Assembly (NCBI GenBank): GCA_021613535.1
Contig: CP075493.1
Location: forward strand, 3,720,001 to 3,784,000
DNA length: 64,000 nucleotides
From: Adineta vaga
Lineage: Eukaryota; Rotifera
Direction: 5' to 3'
Part shown: positions 37,070-47,900 of the stretch, piece after piece
Position numbering within the stretch: position 1 is the first letter of the stretch
Layout of the letters: each line of letters starts with the position of its first letter
Notes under the pieces: model-generated
The model's database searches: none
Told to the model about the DNA's origin: nothing
The model's input: the letters and a program-made list of their open reading frames with translations, nothing else
Position numbers and translations under genes: made by a program

Positions 37070-38751
37070 ATGTTAACGCCACTTGCTACAAAAGAAGAAG
37101 ATGAAACTAAAATTTCCTCAGAATACTATTCCACACATTACAGTCCTCAACATCATCATTACTATTATCATCCAATTCCATTCAATGATGATTCAAATAA
37201 TCTTCATCATCCTCAAACTCCTAGTGTTTACGATCCAGCACAATGTTATCCATTATCTCCTGGATATTCTTATCCTCAAACAGCAACAACAGCAGCAGTA
37301 GGAACAGGAACACTACGTATCAATGAAGATGACTCAAATAATCAATTGTCATCAGGAATTTATATGCCTGTTTATCATCATCATCATCACCATCGTCATC
37401 GTTATTCACCTGAAGAACTCTTGTTTTCACAAAAATCTTCTGATCAACAATCACCATCAATGTATGATTACAATTTATCACCAATTTCAACAATACCATC
37501 GAATCAGATGTTTCATCAACAGCCAAATTATATTCAAACACCTGCAGAACAAATAGCCTGTAGTACTAGCAACGTGGGCGATTATTTAACACCTTATGTA
37601 AGTAAAGAGTTCATTTAATTATTTTACCAATCTACTTTTCTCCATCAGACTAAAATATCCTTTATTTACTTTCTCATTTCATTTCAGTCACCTTTAAATG
37701 GAGCTTGTCGATCAGATTCAATTATTGTTGAACTAGTCAATCGACCATTATGGTTACGATTTGCTCCACACACATTGGAAAATATCATAACAAAAAGTAA
37801 CTATCGACAATCACCGAAATATTATTTAATGTAATTCAATTTTGTTTAGCTGGTCGTCGTATGTTTCCAACTCTTGAATTTAAAGTTTATGGATTGAAAC
37901 CTGAAGCAACATATAATATGTATGTGGACATGATTTTAGTTGATGTAAATCATTGGAAATTTAATTCGGGTAAATGGGTACCATCTGGTCAAGCTGAACA
38001 ATGTCAAAAAACAAGTAAAGAATATTTTTGAAAAGAAATTCTTTTTCTATATATAAGAACATTTCTTTTAGATCATGTTTATTTACATCCGGATTCACCA
38101 AATAGTGGTGCACATTGGATGAGAAATGAAAAAATATCTTTTTCAAAATTAAAATTAACAAATAATAAGCAATTACCAACAGGTCATCCACAAAATCAAG
38201 TAAGATAGTTATTTTTAAACAAAAGTCCAATTATTTTTAATTGATTCTACATTTTAGATGACATTGATTCTCAATTCCATGCATAAATACATGCCACGTT
38301 TGAATATTGTTGAAGTAAGTGGTCGATCGTCTGATCCAACTTCATCAAATAAATCAAATTCACCACCAAAACATACATTTACATTTCCTGAAACACAATT
38401 TATTGCCGTTACTGCATATCAAAATACTGATGTAAGTCTTTTTCTATTTATTTTATTATTATTATTATTATTATTTCATCTCTTCTATAGGTTACTCAAC
38501 TTAAAATCGATAATAATCCATTTGCAAAAGGCTTTCGTGACAGTTCCGATAATCGGTAAATTTCATAAATAATTTGTCTTCACAATAAAATATCCATTTC
38601 GTTCTTTTTGTGTTCTAGTAATACTTATCATTCATATTCATATGGTTCTCCGTCACCACCATATGGTTCGGCAAATAGTGGACCATTGGATTATTATGGT
38701 AATACTGTTTATGATCATCAACAAGGATATAAAAAGAAACGACATAATTAA
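37070..38751 (+). CDS. TBR-like: T-box transcription factor, T-brain/Eomes-like
   Basis: Seven exons (37070-37597, 37688-37796, 37850-38014, 38072-38199, 38258-38431, 38491-38555, 38619-38751) give 433 aa. The N-terminal 180 residues are Ser/Pro/Tyr/His-rich with a run of six His. The T-box spans about residues 190-390: [20 protein letters not shown], then [91 protein letters not shown] and [35 protein letters not shown] and PRLNIVEV favour the T-brain/Eomes/Tbx21 group; some words ([13 protein letters not shown]) also recall Brachyury. Only about 45 residues follow the T-box, ending KKKRHN, a possible nuclear signal. GTG 37055 was rejected for ATG 37070. AATAAA follows at 38823-38828. Confidence 0.88.
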
Positions 38752-39237
38752 ACTCTATTTGCATTCCTCATTTTTCCTCCCGTTTGTATGTGTGTGTTTA
38801 TTGATGTCTTTTTTTCTGATTCAATAAAATATTTTCGTCAATCGATATCGTAGATTTTCTTTTCCTCGAAAGAATGAAATAGGATATATGAAGGTTCAAT
38901 TAGAATATTCTTTTACAATTATATAATAAATAATATGTTGTAGAATATGGACTATTGGAAGATACTGCTGATACGATTCTTCAAGATCGAAGTATCGTGT
39001 CATATGATAGAATATAGTCCATCGATATTTTTCTTTCTTTTTCTCTTTCTTTTCTGTACGATTCTAGTTATCCCGTTCCTTGGAACACTCACATATGCGA
39101 GCAGACTGCCTATCCCAAAAGAATTGTGTCCTTGTACATGTGTATGAATCTGACATACGTATATACATACATACATAAGATAGGTCATAGAAGCATAAGG
39201 AAAAAAAAAGATAGAAGGATATATACACATACTCATC
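38752..39237. other. Intergenic region, T-box / costars
   Basis: This 486-bp stretch contains the T-box poly(A) signal AATAAA (38823-38828) and the costars promoter. CATA and TATA repeats occur near 39158-39175. No other gene is seen. Confidence 0.6.
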
Positions 39238-39782
39238 ATGTTGCCATCAGCTCCACCATTACCTGATTGTTTGATAAATTCTTATTCAATCAATACATCT
39301 ATCAAACCTGAACGAGTGTATAAAAAAGATGATCCCGAGTAAGAAAAATTTTCTTCGTAAATAAAATCTTTTGTATTTTTTATATTATTGATTAGATATG
39401 GTCGACCACTAAAAGGTAGTCGTACAGAACAACGTGGCCTTGCCGCTCAAGCACATATTCAGCAAGAAGTCAAATATCTATGTGAAATTATCAGAAGTAT
39501 GGGTAGACAACTCGATGATTCATCGACATCAATCTATGAAATAACATTTAAACAATTATTTGATGTATGAACTCAAAAAGATTTTCTAATTGCATTAAAA
39601 TAATATTTCCTTTTTTTTCTCATTTACTTTAGTTCTATACAAATATTTCAAATAAACTAGTCGGTATTTTACTTCGAGCTCGTAAACATGGTTACATTCA
39701 TTTTTCCAATGAATACGAAGTTTTATTTCAAGGTAAACATGATCATGTCAAAATTACTCTTCTTCATATGCCATCGATTTAA
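39238..39782 (+). CDS. Costars-family (ABRA/ABRACL-like) protein
   Basis: Exons 39238-39338, 39396-39564 and 39633-39782 give 139 aa. After about 35 variable residues comes YGRPLKGSRTEQRGLAAQAH, then a costars domain: QEVKYLCEIIRSMG, TFKQLFDFYTNISNKLVGIL, LRARKHGYIHF, VLFQGKHDHVKITLL. This layout matches the C-terminal part of actin-binding Rho-activating protein (ABRA/STARS) and the short invertebrate ABRA-like proteins; ABRACL is the costars domain alone. Family members bind actin or promote Rho/SRF signalling and cell motility. It lacks the long N-terminal region of vertebrate ABRA. Confidence 0.85.
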
Positions 39783-40453
39783 AATCATCAAATAAAAAAA
39801 ACTACTGACAAGTCTTAATGTATAAATACTTTTACATTTGTTAAATATATTTTTTTGTTTTTATCTAACTGTCCAAATTTATGAAAGATTAGTGCTGCCA
39901 CATAATGTCAATATTTTCTTTTCGTAGGAAAGAAAAAACGAAACCTAAAGAGATGTCGGAATAAATTTCTACTTTCTCGTCCCTAATAATATTGTTATCG
40001 ATATGATTCAACACTCAATCAAACATTAGTATAACGAAGTTACATGTGCTTATTTTATTTTGCTTCCTACTTTCATCTCCAGAAGAAAAGAATAGCAACC
40101 ATTCTGCTTACATTCGAGGTTTATCGTATATATATATATATATAGAATCCTTCACGACCTTCTAATATTATTCATTTCTTATCTTGACAGTATGAAAGTT
40201 ATTCATTGGTTTTTCGAGTTGAGTATTTCGGATATTTTCTATATCATGAGTATGTGATTTACCCATGATGCAGGATGTGAACAGATGGCTTTATGATACA
40301 ATCTGTTCATTTATGGAAGTACATGTAACTTTTTTCTTTTCTACTTGAATTCATTTTGTTAGTCGTCAAATGCACTTTGACTTATTAAGATTTAACATTA
40401 TTAAATAGTTGAAAAGGTTATGTATAAGAGACTACTTCATTTCTTTGTTTCAG
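39783..40453. other. Intergenic region, costars / C16orf89-like
   Basis: AT-rich, with a TA tract at about 40127-40143. A T-rich tract ends in TTTCAG at 40448-40453, directly abutting the next ATG. No other feature is seen. Confidence 0.6.
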
Positions 40454-41495
40454 ATGTTGATTGTATATATTTCGTTTCTTTTAACGTGTCATTTACATAT
40501 TTCTGCTCTTCAATCATCACAATTGCATCTAAAATCTGCTGGTTCTGCTTTAAATGCTCTTGAACGTCTGTTAAATTTCTTTGAATCAAATCCAACCAAT
40601 TTAAATCTCGATGGTCTTTATGGTTTACGTATTGCTCAAGGTCAACTTCAAATTCTTGAACAATTGTTAAAGTCAACTGAAAATTATTTCATTGATAAAA
40701 ATCAGATCATTGATTCATTGTTAGATCAAACAGAACGTATAGCTAATCAAAGTTTAAATGCAATTGAACATAATGCAGCTTTCTATTTACATGATTTTTT
40801 TCTTATTGCTTCTCAACCATTTGTAATTGAATATCAAGCACGACGAATCGATAAGGATTTGATTGAATACAAAGGACGAAATTCTGAATTTGATGAAGAA
40901 AGTTCTGATCGATGTTTTGTTGAATTACTTTGTAAAATTTCAAAACTTATTTTTCTATATTAAATATTGAATACTTTTATGTTTAGCTTCAAGTAATCGT
41001 TCACAATGGGAAAAATGTTCGATTAGTAAAGCATGTTGGACAATGCAAACAGCTCAAATTGGTAAAGATTATCGTCTAACACATCAACTATTATGGTTTT
41101 TATTTGCAAAACATTTTGGTTGTATCAATCAAAATCATGGCAATGAACAATTAAATCGTTTAGAAGATCTCTTTTGTGCAAATATATATGAAGATGCCAA
41201 AATAAATCTAATGAATAATATCAATCAAGATCTATTTCTCGAACAATTATTAGTTTGTTCAATGATTGGTTATGAAGAATTTTTACGTTTAGATTGGTTT
41301 CGTATAGTATTAAGTTGGCAACATCCTGATTATGATTGTTATAGTGATGATTCGAAAAAAATCCGATTTCATCATATGAAAAATCGACATTTATTGTTTG
41401 AACAAGAAATGGATCATGGTTGTTTAGCACATAAAAGTGGATTAGCAGCTGGATTATTAGCTACTTATTCACGATTTTTTTTACAAAAGAATTAA
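40454..41495 (+). CDS. Secreted C16orf89-like (UPF0764/DUF4735) protein
   Basis: Exons 40454-40931 and 40987-41495 give 328 aa. The ATG directly follows TTTCAG and starts a signal peptide (MLIVYISFLLTCHLHISALQ). Features that I associate with the C16orf89 family are present in order: an LNLDGLYGLRIAQGQL segment, a cysteine-bounded WEKCSISKACWTMQT, the YRLTHQLLWFLFAKHFGC motif, LEDLFCANIYEDA, LFLEQLLVCSMIGYEEFLRL, RIVLSWQHPDYDC and a C-terminal HGCLAHKSGLAAGLLATYSR. The eight or so cysteines in the second half suggest disulfide bonds of a secreted protein. Its biochemical function is unknown; the human gene is expressed in thyroid and lung. Identification rests on remembered motifs, so moderate confidence. 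Confidence 0.72.
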
Positions 41496-42013
41496 ACATA
41501 TTTTTACCCGTTGATTTTGTTTTCTCATATATATATATAGTAAAACACCTATTTCTTTATATAAGATTATGAAGAACAATTTGAAAGTGATGTAATTGAA
41601 TTCTTGACAAATTTTATTTAAATGTAAAATAAACAAAATCGACTTTCTAAAAAGAAAGTAAATGAAATTGAAAACATTAACGAAGGATTAAGATACTCGT
41701 TCTTCATCATTTATTCTTTACAATTACAGCATAGGTATATGTTCATAAGAGAAAAACTTCGAATATAAAGTCTTTCTTTTGTATGTTATCATGTATTGAG
41801 GATAAAATTTCTCTTCCAATCATCACTACTTACAAATGTTCATCGACAATGCTTAAATCTTAATGCAAACCGAATAAGAAAGCATGTACTGCTTGACGTA
41901 ATTTCATTCGAAAAGGCGGAGCGATTATTTTTACCTTTACAACACGTAAAGACAAATGTACAATCTTCTTTTTCACTTCATTGATATCGATCGTATACAC
42001 AATTGAAGCAAAA
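41496..42013. other. Intergenic region
   Basis: Contains a hairpin-capable ACTTTCT/AGAAAGT inverted repeat near 41643-41660, in or near the 3' UTR of the preceding gene, and a TA tract near 41528. ORFs at 41796-42066 are not supported. Confidence 0.5.
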
Positions 42014-42673
42014 ATGCCTACGAAAACGACCATTAATGAATATGAACAACTTATTACTCTTCTCAATCAATTGATGAGTGAACGTGATATTTTATTTCGT
42101 GAAAATGAATATTTAAAAGCTAAATTAAATGAATCAATCTTAATTGAAACTGTTCATGAAATGAAAAAAGAACGAGATTATTTATTAAAATTATTATCAA
42201 ATTTAACAACAAAATATCATCATGAAAAGTATAAAGCTTCTTCTTCTTCTTCTTCTTCTATTTGAAATTATATCAATTTATTTTCTTTTCTGCTTAGCAA
42301 TGTTAATTCAGTTTATGGGACAATGAGCGATAAAAGTATCAATCAGAACAATTCAACTTTATCACATCAGAATCGTTCTTTAGCAATGACAAAGGATAAT
42401 ATTCATCGAGTAAAAGCAAATCTTGAGCAGCAGCAACAACAACAGCAACGATCAAAAGTTATTTATCGTGCTGATAATCGGAAAGATACTCTTGATCGTT
42501 TATCATCATCATCATCGACAACAACACCGTTAAAATCTTCTCAAACATCAAAACGAATGTTTTTTTATAAAGCTCCACAAACATTATTTCGAAAGCCTGA
42601 TATTCAATTAAAACATAGTCTAAACTCTCCATTTCAACATTATCGTTCTCAATCATTGCAAAATTTATCATAA
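42014..42673 (+). CDS. Unrecognised small coiled-coil protein
   Basis: Exons 42014-42228 and 42298-42673 give 196 aa (AA|C splice). The family is not recognised. The first about 70 residues form a likely coiled coil (EYEQLITLLNQLMSERDILF, ENEYLKAKLNES). The remainder is disordered, with a short Gln run, Ser/Thr-rich sequence and a basic-aromatic C-terminus (SKRMFFYKAPQTLFRKPD, ending YRSQSLQNLS). The layout suggests a small scaffold or centrosomal/ciliary adaptor, but nothing in the sequence proves this. It is convergent with the ARF-like gene, with only 157 bp between stop codons. In-frame TTG at 41981 was not used. Confidence 0.65.
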
Positions 42674-42830
42674 AAACATCTGTTGTATTATCCATTATTT
42701 ATTCTTGTTTCTTTCTTCTGTTTTCACCATTGAAAAGATAAAATTTACAAAATAATACATATATAAAGAATTTATTTTTCACAATATGAAAAAAATTACT
42801 AATACAAATAAGATATTCTCATTGCACATG

Positions 42831-43462
42831 TTATTTACAATGCTTTGATAGCCATCTCAAACCTTCAGATAAGCCATTTCCATTCAATGCAGAACAAGGC
42901 ATAATAGCATAAGAACGAGTTAATTTATCCAGATGTAAAACTTGACGAACTTCATCTGGCTGCATACTACCGGATATATCTTGTTTATTACATAGAACAA
43001 GCAAACTTATATTACGCATTTCACGATCAGTTAAGATTTTCTCTAATTCACGACGAGCTTCATCCACTCGTTCATAATCAGTTGAGTCAATAACAAAAAT
43101 TAAACCTTGAGAACCTGTATAATAATGACGCCATAATGGACGAATTTTATCCTAGAAATATTTTTACAAAATCAAACTGTTTGCTTTTTCAATAAACTTA
43201 CTTGTCCACCGACATCCCATACAGTAAAATGAACACGCTCAGAAATAACTGTTTCTACAGTAAATCCAACAGTGGGCAAAGTGGAACGAAATTCATGTAG
43301 ACGAAGACGTGAAAGTATGGATGTTTTACCAGCATTATCTAAATTGGAAACAAAGATAAAAATTAAATTTAAAACAATCATTCCATTCGTTAATATACCT
43401 AGTCCAAGCATTAATATTCGATAACGCTTTTTACCAAAAATCGATCCGAAAACAGCTCCCAT
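42831..43462 (-). CDS. ARF-family small GTPase (ARF-like)
   Basis: Exons 43399-43462, 43202-43338 and 42831-43151 give 173 aa. The GTPase boxes are complete: GLDNAGKTS (P-loop), [10 protein letters not shown] (switch I), [19 protein letters not shown] (switch II with the ARF Gln), NKQD (G4) and CSALNGNG (G5). The start [10 protein letters not shown] has Gly2, the usual ARF myristoylation site. ARF proteins cycle on Golgi or endosomal membranes and recruit coats and tethers. The body is near ARF1-5, but the divergent N-terminal helix, the CSALNGNG in place of CATSG, and the short C-terminus suggest a lineage-specific ARF-like paralogue. Confidence 0.9.
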
Positions 43463-43991
43463 CGTTCGTATTTGATTAAGAATTCTTCATATACTATTTT
43501 CTTACGTACATATTTCTTTAATAAACAAGATTAGTAATCTCGACAAATTCTATTAGATATGACTCATTGCATTAGACATTATTTTGACATTTACCAATAG
43601 AAATATTCAAGAGGGCGGTAATAAAGATTGCTCACTTGACGACAAAGATGGATGGTGAACAGTCCAGTAAGATTGTTACTATTGACAGCATATTTTTGAG
43701 GATATGTGTAAAAGAAAAAAACGAATACGATTCATTTTCAAATCAAATAGAATTTGATGAAAATTGCAATTTCTGTTTGTTAATAATAAAAATATACATC
43801 TATTTTTGTCAAGATGAAAGAACAGAAACAATCTCTACATATCGAAAGTAATCTGTAAGACTTAAGATGTATGTTTTTTTGGAAAGAATCAATTGCTGTC
43901 ATATTTCGGTATGAGTTAAAGATTAAACTGAGAATGGAATGGAAAAGAATGAAAAAAAAGAGAGACAAGTCACCTTATCTCGTAAAATACT
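43463..43991. other. Intergenic region between ARF-like gene and tRNA
   Basis: AT-rich. The ARF-like promoter is here. The 71-residue ORF at 43636-43851 is unsupported. TTTT on the minus strand (43984-43987) lies just after the tRNA 3' end. Confidence 0.6.
43984..43987 (-). terminator. Pol III terminator of tRNA-Leu
   Basis: AAAA on the plus strand reads TTTT on the minus strand, four bases after the tRNA discriminator region. Confidence 0.75.
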
Positions 43992-44070
43992 GACAGCGGT
44001 GGGATTCGAACCCACGCCTTTTACGACTGGTGCCTAAAACCAGCGCCTTAGACCACTCGGCCACACTGCC
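43992..44070 (-). tRNA. tRNA-Leu(UAG)
   Basis: On the minus strand the acceptor stem 5' half GGCAGTG (44070-44064) pairs with CGCTGTC (43998-43992), with two G-T pairs. The A box TGGCCGAGTGGTC and B box GGTTCGAATCC are canonical. The anticodon arm CTGGT-TTTAGGC-ACCAG places UAG in the loop, decoding CUA. The extended variable arm fits a class II leucine tRNA. No intron is seen. A TTTT (43984-43987) a few bases beyond the 3' end is a Pol III terminator. Confidence 0.95.
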
Positions 44071-44925
44071 GTTCTTCATCAACAGCTCATTAATATATCA
44101 TCGAAGAAAATCTTCTCATACGTGAGTTCACAACTACTCGATGATCATTTTCTCTTTCCATTCCATGTTAACGTTCGGTATATATATATATATATGCTTG
44201 TAATCGATTGAATGAATTCAGCGAATATACACTTAGTATAGATTATCGAATAAAACTGTGTACTAAGTATTGTGTGTGTTTGTATGTGACAAGACTGAGG
44301 GTAAATATTTAATCATATTTCTTTTACTAGAGGAGAGCAAGCATTCTATCGTATACAATGAAAAATCATTAGTACATTCGGATAGCTGACACATGATCAA
44401 TATTTATCCAGTCATTAAAATTACAAATACAGATTAAATTTTCTCTGATAGTTTAGTCTATTTCACAAAGAGTTTGAATAATGTATTCTTTCTCTGTAGA
44501 CAATACTTGCAATGCAGAAGTATTGAAGAAAGTTCTCTCATTGAACTTAGTGTGTGACGATAACAATAACGAGAAAAAAAGATAAGTATTTTTAGTTCAC
44601 TTGAATCTATACAATGCTGTTTTGTTCAATAGAAGGTGTAGATAAATGTGTCTGAAATATGATAGGAAAACAAACAAAATAATGCAGTCAAATCTAAGTA
44701 ATAGTGTATAAAAAATACTGACCAGATGTTTTTTATATATCAATATCAAAGTTTATAATTACATGGCATTGATCTAAAATTTCCGATGATATTGTTCGTC
44801 TGTCTGCTAAATGACAGGATTTAATAATAATAACATCTCTTTCGGAAAAAAATACAAAATAAAAAAAAGAAAAAAGAACACTGATAAATTGTAATGAAGA
44901 GAAGAAGAAGAAGAAAAAGAAAAAA
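44071..44925. other. Intergenic region
   Basis: AT-rich DNA with a TA tract near 44178-44196 and no supported gene. It includes the upstream side of the tRNA and the 3' UTR of the minus-strand scaffold gene. Confidence 0.6.
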
Positions 44926-47900
44926 CTAAAATTTTCGTTTTGGTGTTAATGTTGAGGATGTATCCTCAATACCATCTTTTAAGAATGAACTAAGATCGCA
45001 AACAAATAAACCTTGATTATTTGTTTCAGTTGATTGATCACGTAAAGATTTTGGCGGTGTTTGAGCAGCTTTTGTTTGACGATGACCATTTATTGGAGAA
45101 TCAAGTGTTTGAGCTGATGATGTCATCATATGAAGACTTTTTTCATAGGATGTACTTCGATCGTGTCTTGTCGGTGACAATATTTCCGTATTTGTTTGAA
45201 CATTTTTTAATTCACGTGGTGTTTTAACTGTTGATGGTGATGATGTGGATGTTGCTATAGAAGAATCATCACTTCTTTGTGATGAGAAAGTGATTTTTTT
45301 CACCGTTTGAATATTTACTTGAAGACCAACATCACGTGTACTGATATTATTTCGACTTGTATTACTACGTGATTTATGTCGTCGATGGCGATGATGATGA
45401 TGATGTTGATGAGGATCGGTTGTTGATGATGAACCGGTTGACAATGGAGATGGAGATGAATCAAGTTGAATTCTTGCTCGAGTTGAGTCGATGTCTTCAG
45501 TTGGAGCAATTGTTAGTAGTGTTTGAAATGAACCATCACGCTTTTCAATCATCACCATTCGAGATGTTGTTGGAGTATGTGAACGTTGACGACAAGAAGG
45601 AGAAGTAGCATCATCAATATATTGTAACTAAAGAATGAAAGAAGACAATTCAGTGCGTGTGTCGAAAGAAAATATGAAGTGTGACATCTGAAGAATGTTC
45701 TTGTGTATAACTCAATGAGTGTAGATAGTAAATTTGAGTTTCTAAATAAATAAATAAATAAAATTGATACATACATTTGGTGATGTTCTTCTCATATGTT
45801 CAATAGTTGTCGGTGATGCTGATGGTGGTGGTTCTATTGTTGTTGTTTGATGACGAACAACTGAATAAAGTGTTGTGGGATCTGGTTGTTGAATAATAAC
45901 GGATTGATTTTCTAAATCTACAAAGGATGAAAATGTTGCCATTGTCCATGTTAATTGTGTTTGTGAAGCACAAGATTTTTTTTCATTTCGATTTTGTATT
46001 TTATTCGTTGGTGAAGAATCAGGATAGAGAATATTATCATAAAGTGATTGAGTATTTGCATAGACAGGTTCTTGTTGCGAAATTGGAAATTGACTATAAG
46101 TTGATTCAATACGACGTGGTGCTTTAACAGAAGAATTTTCTACAGGTATCAATGGAGAATGACAATCGGACAATTTTCCATAAGCATTATTATCAAGTGA
46201 AGCTTGAGACATAGTTCGAAAATTATCGACTGTCGAACTATAAGTAATAGGAATATTTGTTGATATATTCTGTGGTGAAAGAGGAAAATTTGATGAATAG
46301 GGTCTGGGTAATATTAAACGATTATTTGTTGATGATAGTTGATATACTTCTATCTGACTACGACGATGTGTGGAAGAAAAATAGGATGATTGATTTAAAG
46401 CTCGTGCATAATGATCAATTGTTGGATGACATTGAATTGAATTAAGTGGTAATGGTGGTGGAATATAATCATTATGTTCTTCATAACGTAGTTCTCGTCG
46501 ACTGGATTTATTATTGAGACGATCAGCAGAACGACTCAAATGCTGTGTTTGCTGTTTTTGAGAATTTGACTGAGAAGATTTATTTGTTGATGGTATACCC
46601 CCAATAGATGTTCGACTTTGATGTTGTCCTTCGACTCCGCCTCCACAACGTATTGATGAAAAAATTGTATTTGAATAACGACGAGATGTGTCACGATAGA
46701 TAACACTATTTGAATTATTAACTTTATCGTTCGATTGATGATGATGATGATGTTGATGAGAAGATGTTTTCGGAAGATTTCTTTCTTGATTTTCGTTGGC
46801 AACTGGATTAATAGCAGTTGATGAACGAGTTGGAGAAAGATTTTTCTAAATAATTTTAAGAAGATTCTTTAGATGAATTCTTTTCTTTTTGTTCTTCATT
46901 TGCGGAAAGAAACATTTTCTTTCGCACCGATTATTTTTCAAAACAGGAAGAATAAACTTATTGAAAAAGATTATCCTCTTAACAAAGCATAACATTTACT
47001 TTTCTCTTTTATTTTTCAATTGGAAATAAAGAAGAAGAAAAAAGAAAAAAAGCTTCATTCATGTGTAAAACACCAATACTTTCTTTTTTTACTTAATCAA
47101 GAAAAAAAGACGAGGAATCTATATGAACAATGAAGAATATTTGAATCCTCTTAAGTAGAAGAAAAAAAAACTCGAGACTGTGCAACATTTTCTTCACAAA
47201 TCATTATCTAGATCATACATAACAATTAAAAAAGAAGAAGAAACTTCAAGTAAAGTACATATGTTCGCTGTATGGACGAGGACATCACATACACAAACGC
47301 AAACAACATCCGTCTTTTCTTCTGCTTCTTTTTTCTCATTATTGTTTTTCTTCCCCCTTTTTTTCTCATTCCCATAAGACTACAAATGGTAAACGAGATC
47401 CAGTCTATCGATAATCGATCACAGTCTTATAGACATAGACATATGTCTTCCTTTTCAATAAAATAAAATGTCTACCTATTCTACTCACACAAATAAATTA
47501 ATAATAAGTATTCATTGGCATAATGATTGTAAATAGTTTACAATGACCAGTAGTTTTTATTAGTATGCATAATCAATTACTTGTCCCTGTCCGTGTTTTT
47601 ACACACTTTATTCTTTGTTCGTCTCGTCTGCCGATGTGAGTTTATTTGATCTAAATCATCTCTCGTGCGACGCGACGTCAAGGTGTAGCGTTTAAAATTC
47701 CTCTCTTCAGTGTTTTTTTTCTTGTTCTCTTGTTCTCACTCTTTCTTCAATGTTTGTATATGTAATGTAAAAGCGAGCAAATTCATCGTTCAAACGCGTA
47801 GATGGACGCACATTTTCGTATTTACTATTCATTGTCGCGCGATGATGAGTATGTATTAGATCGGCGGTCGCGCCGTCTGATGTCAGTTGTAGTTGTACTA

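Noticed and set aside
43992-44070. A tRNA pseudogene or tRNA-derived SINE
   Set aside because: The cloverleaf, A and B boxes and terminator are all intact and no SINE tail or second copy is seen.
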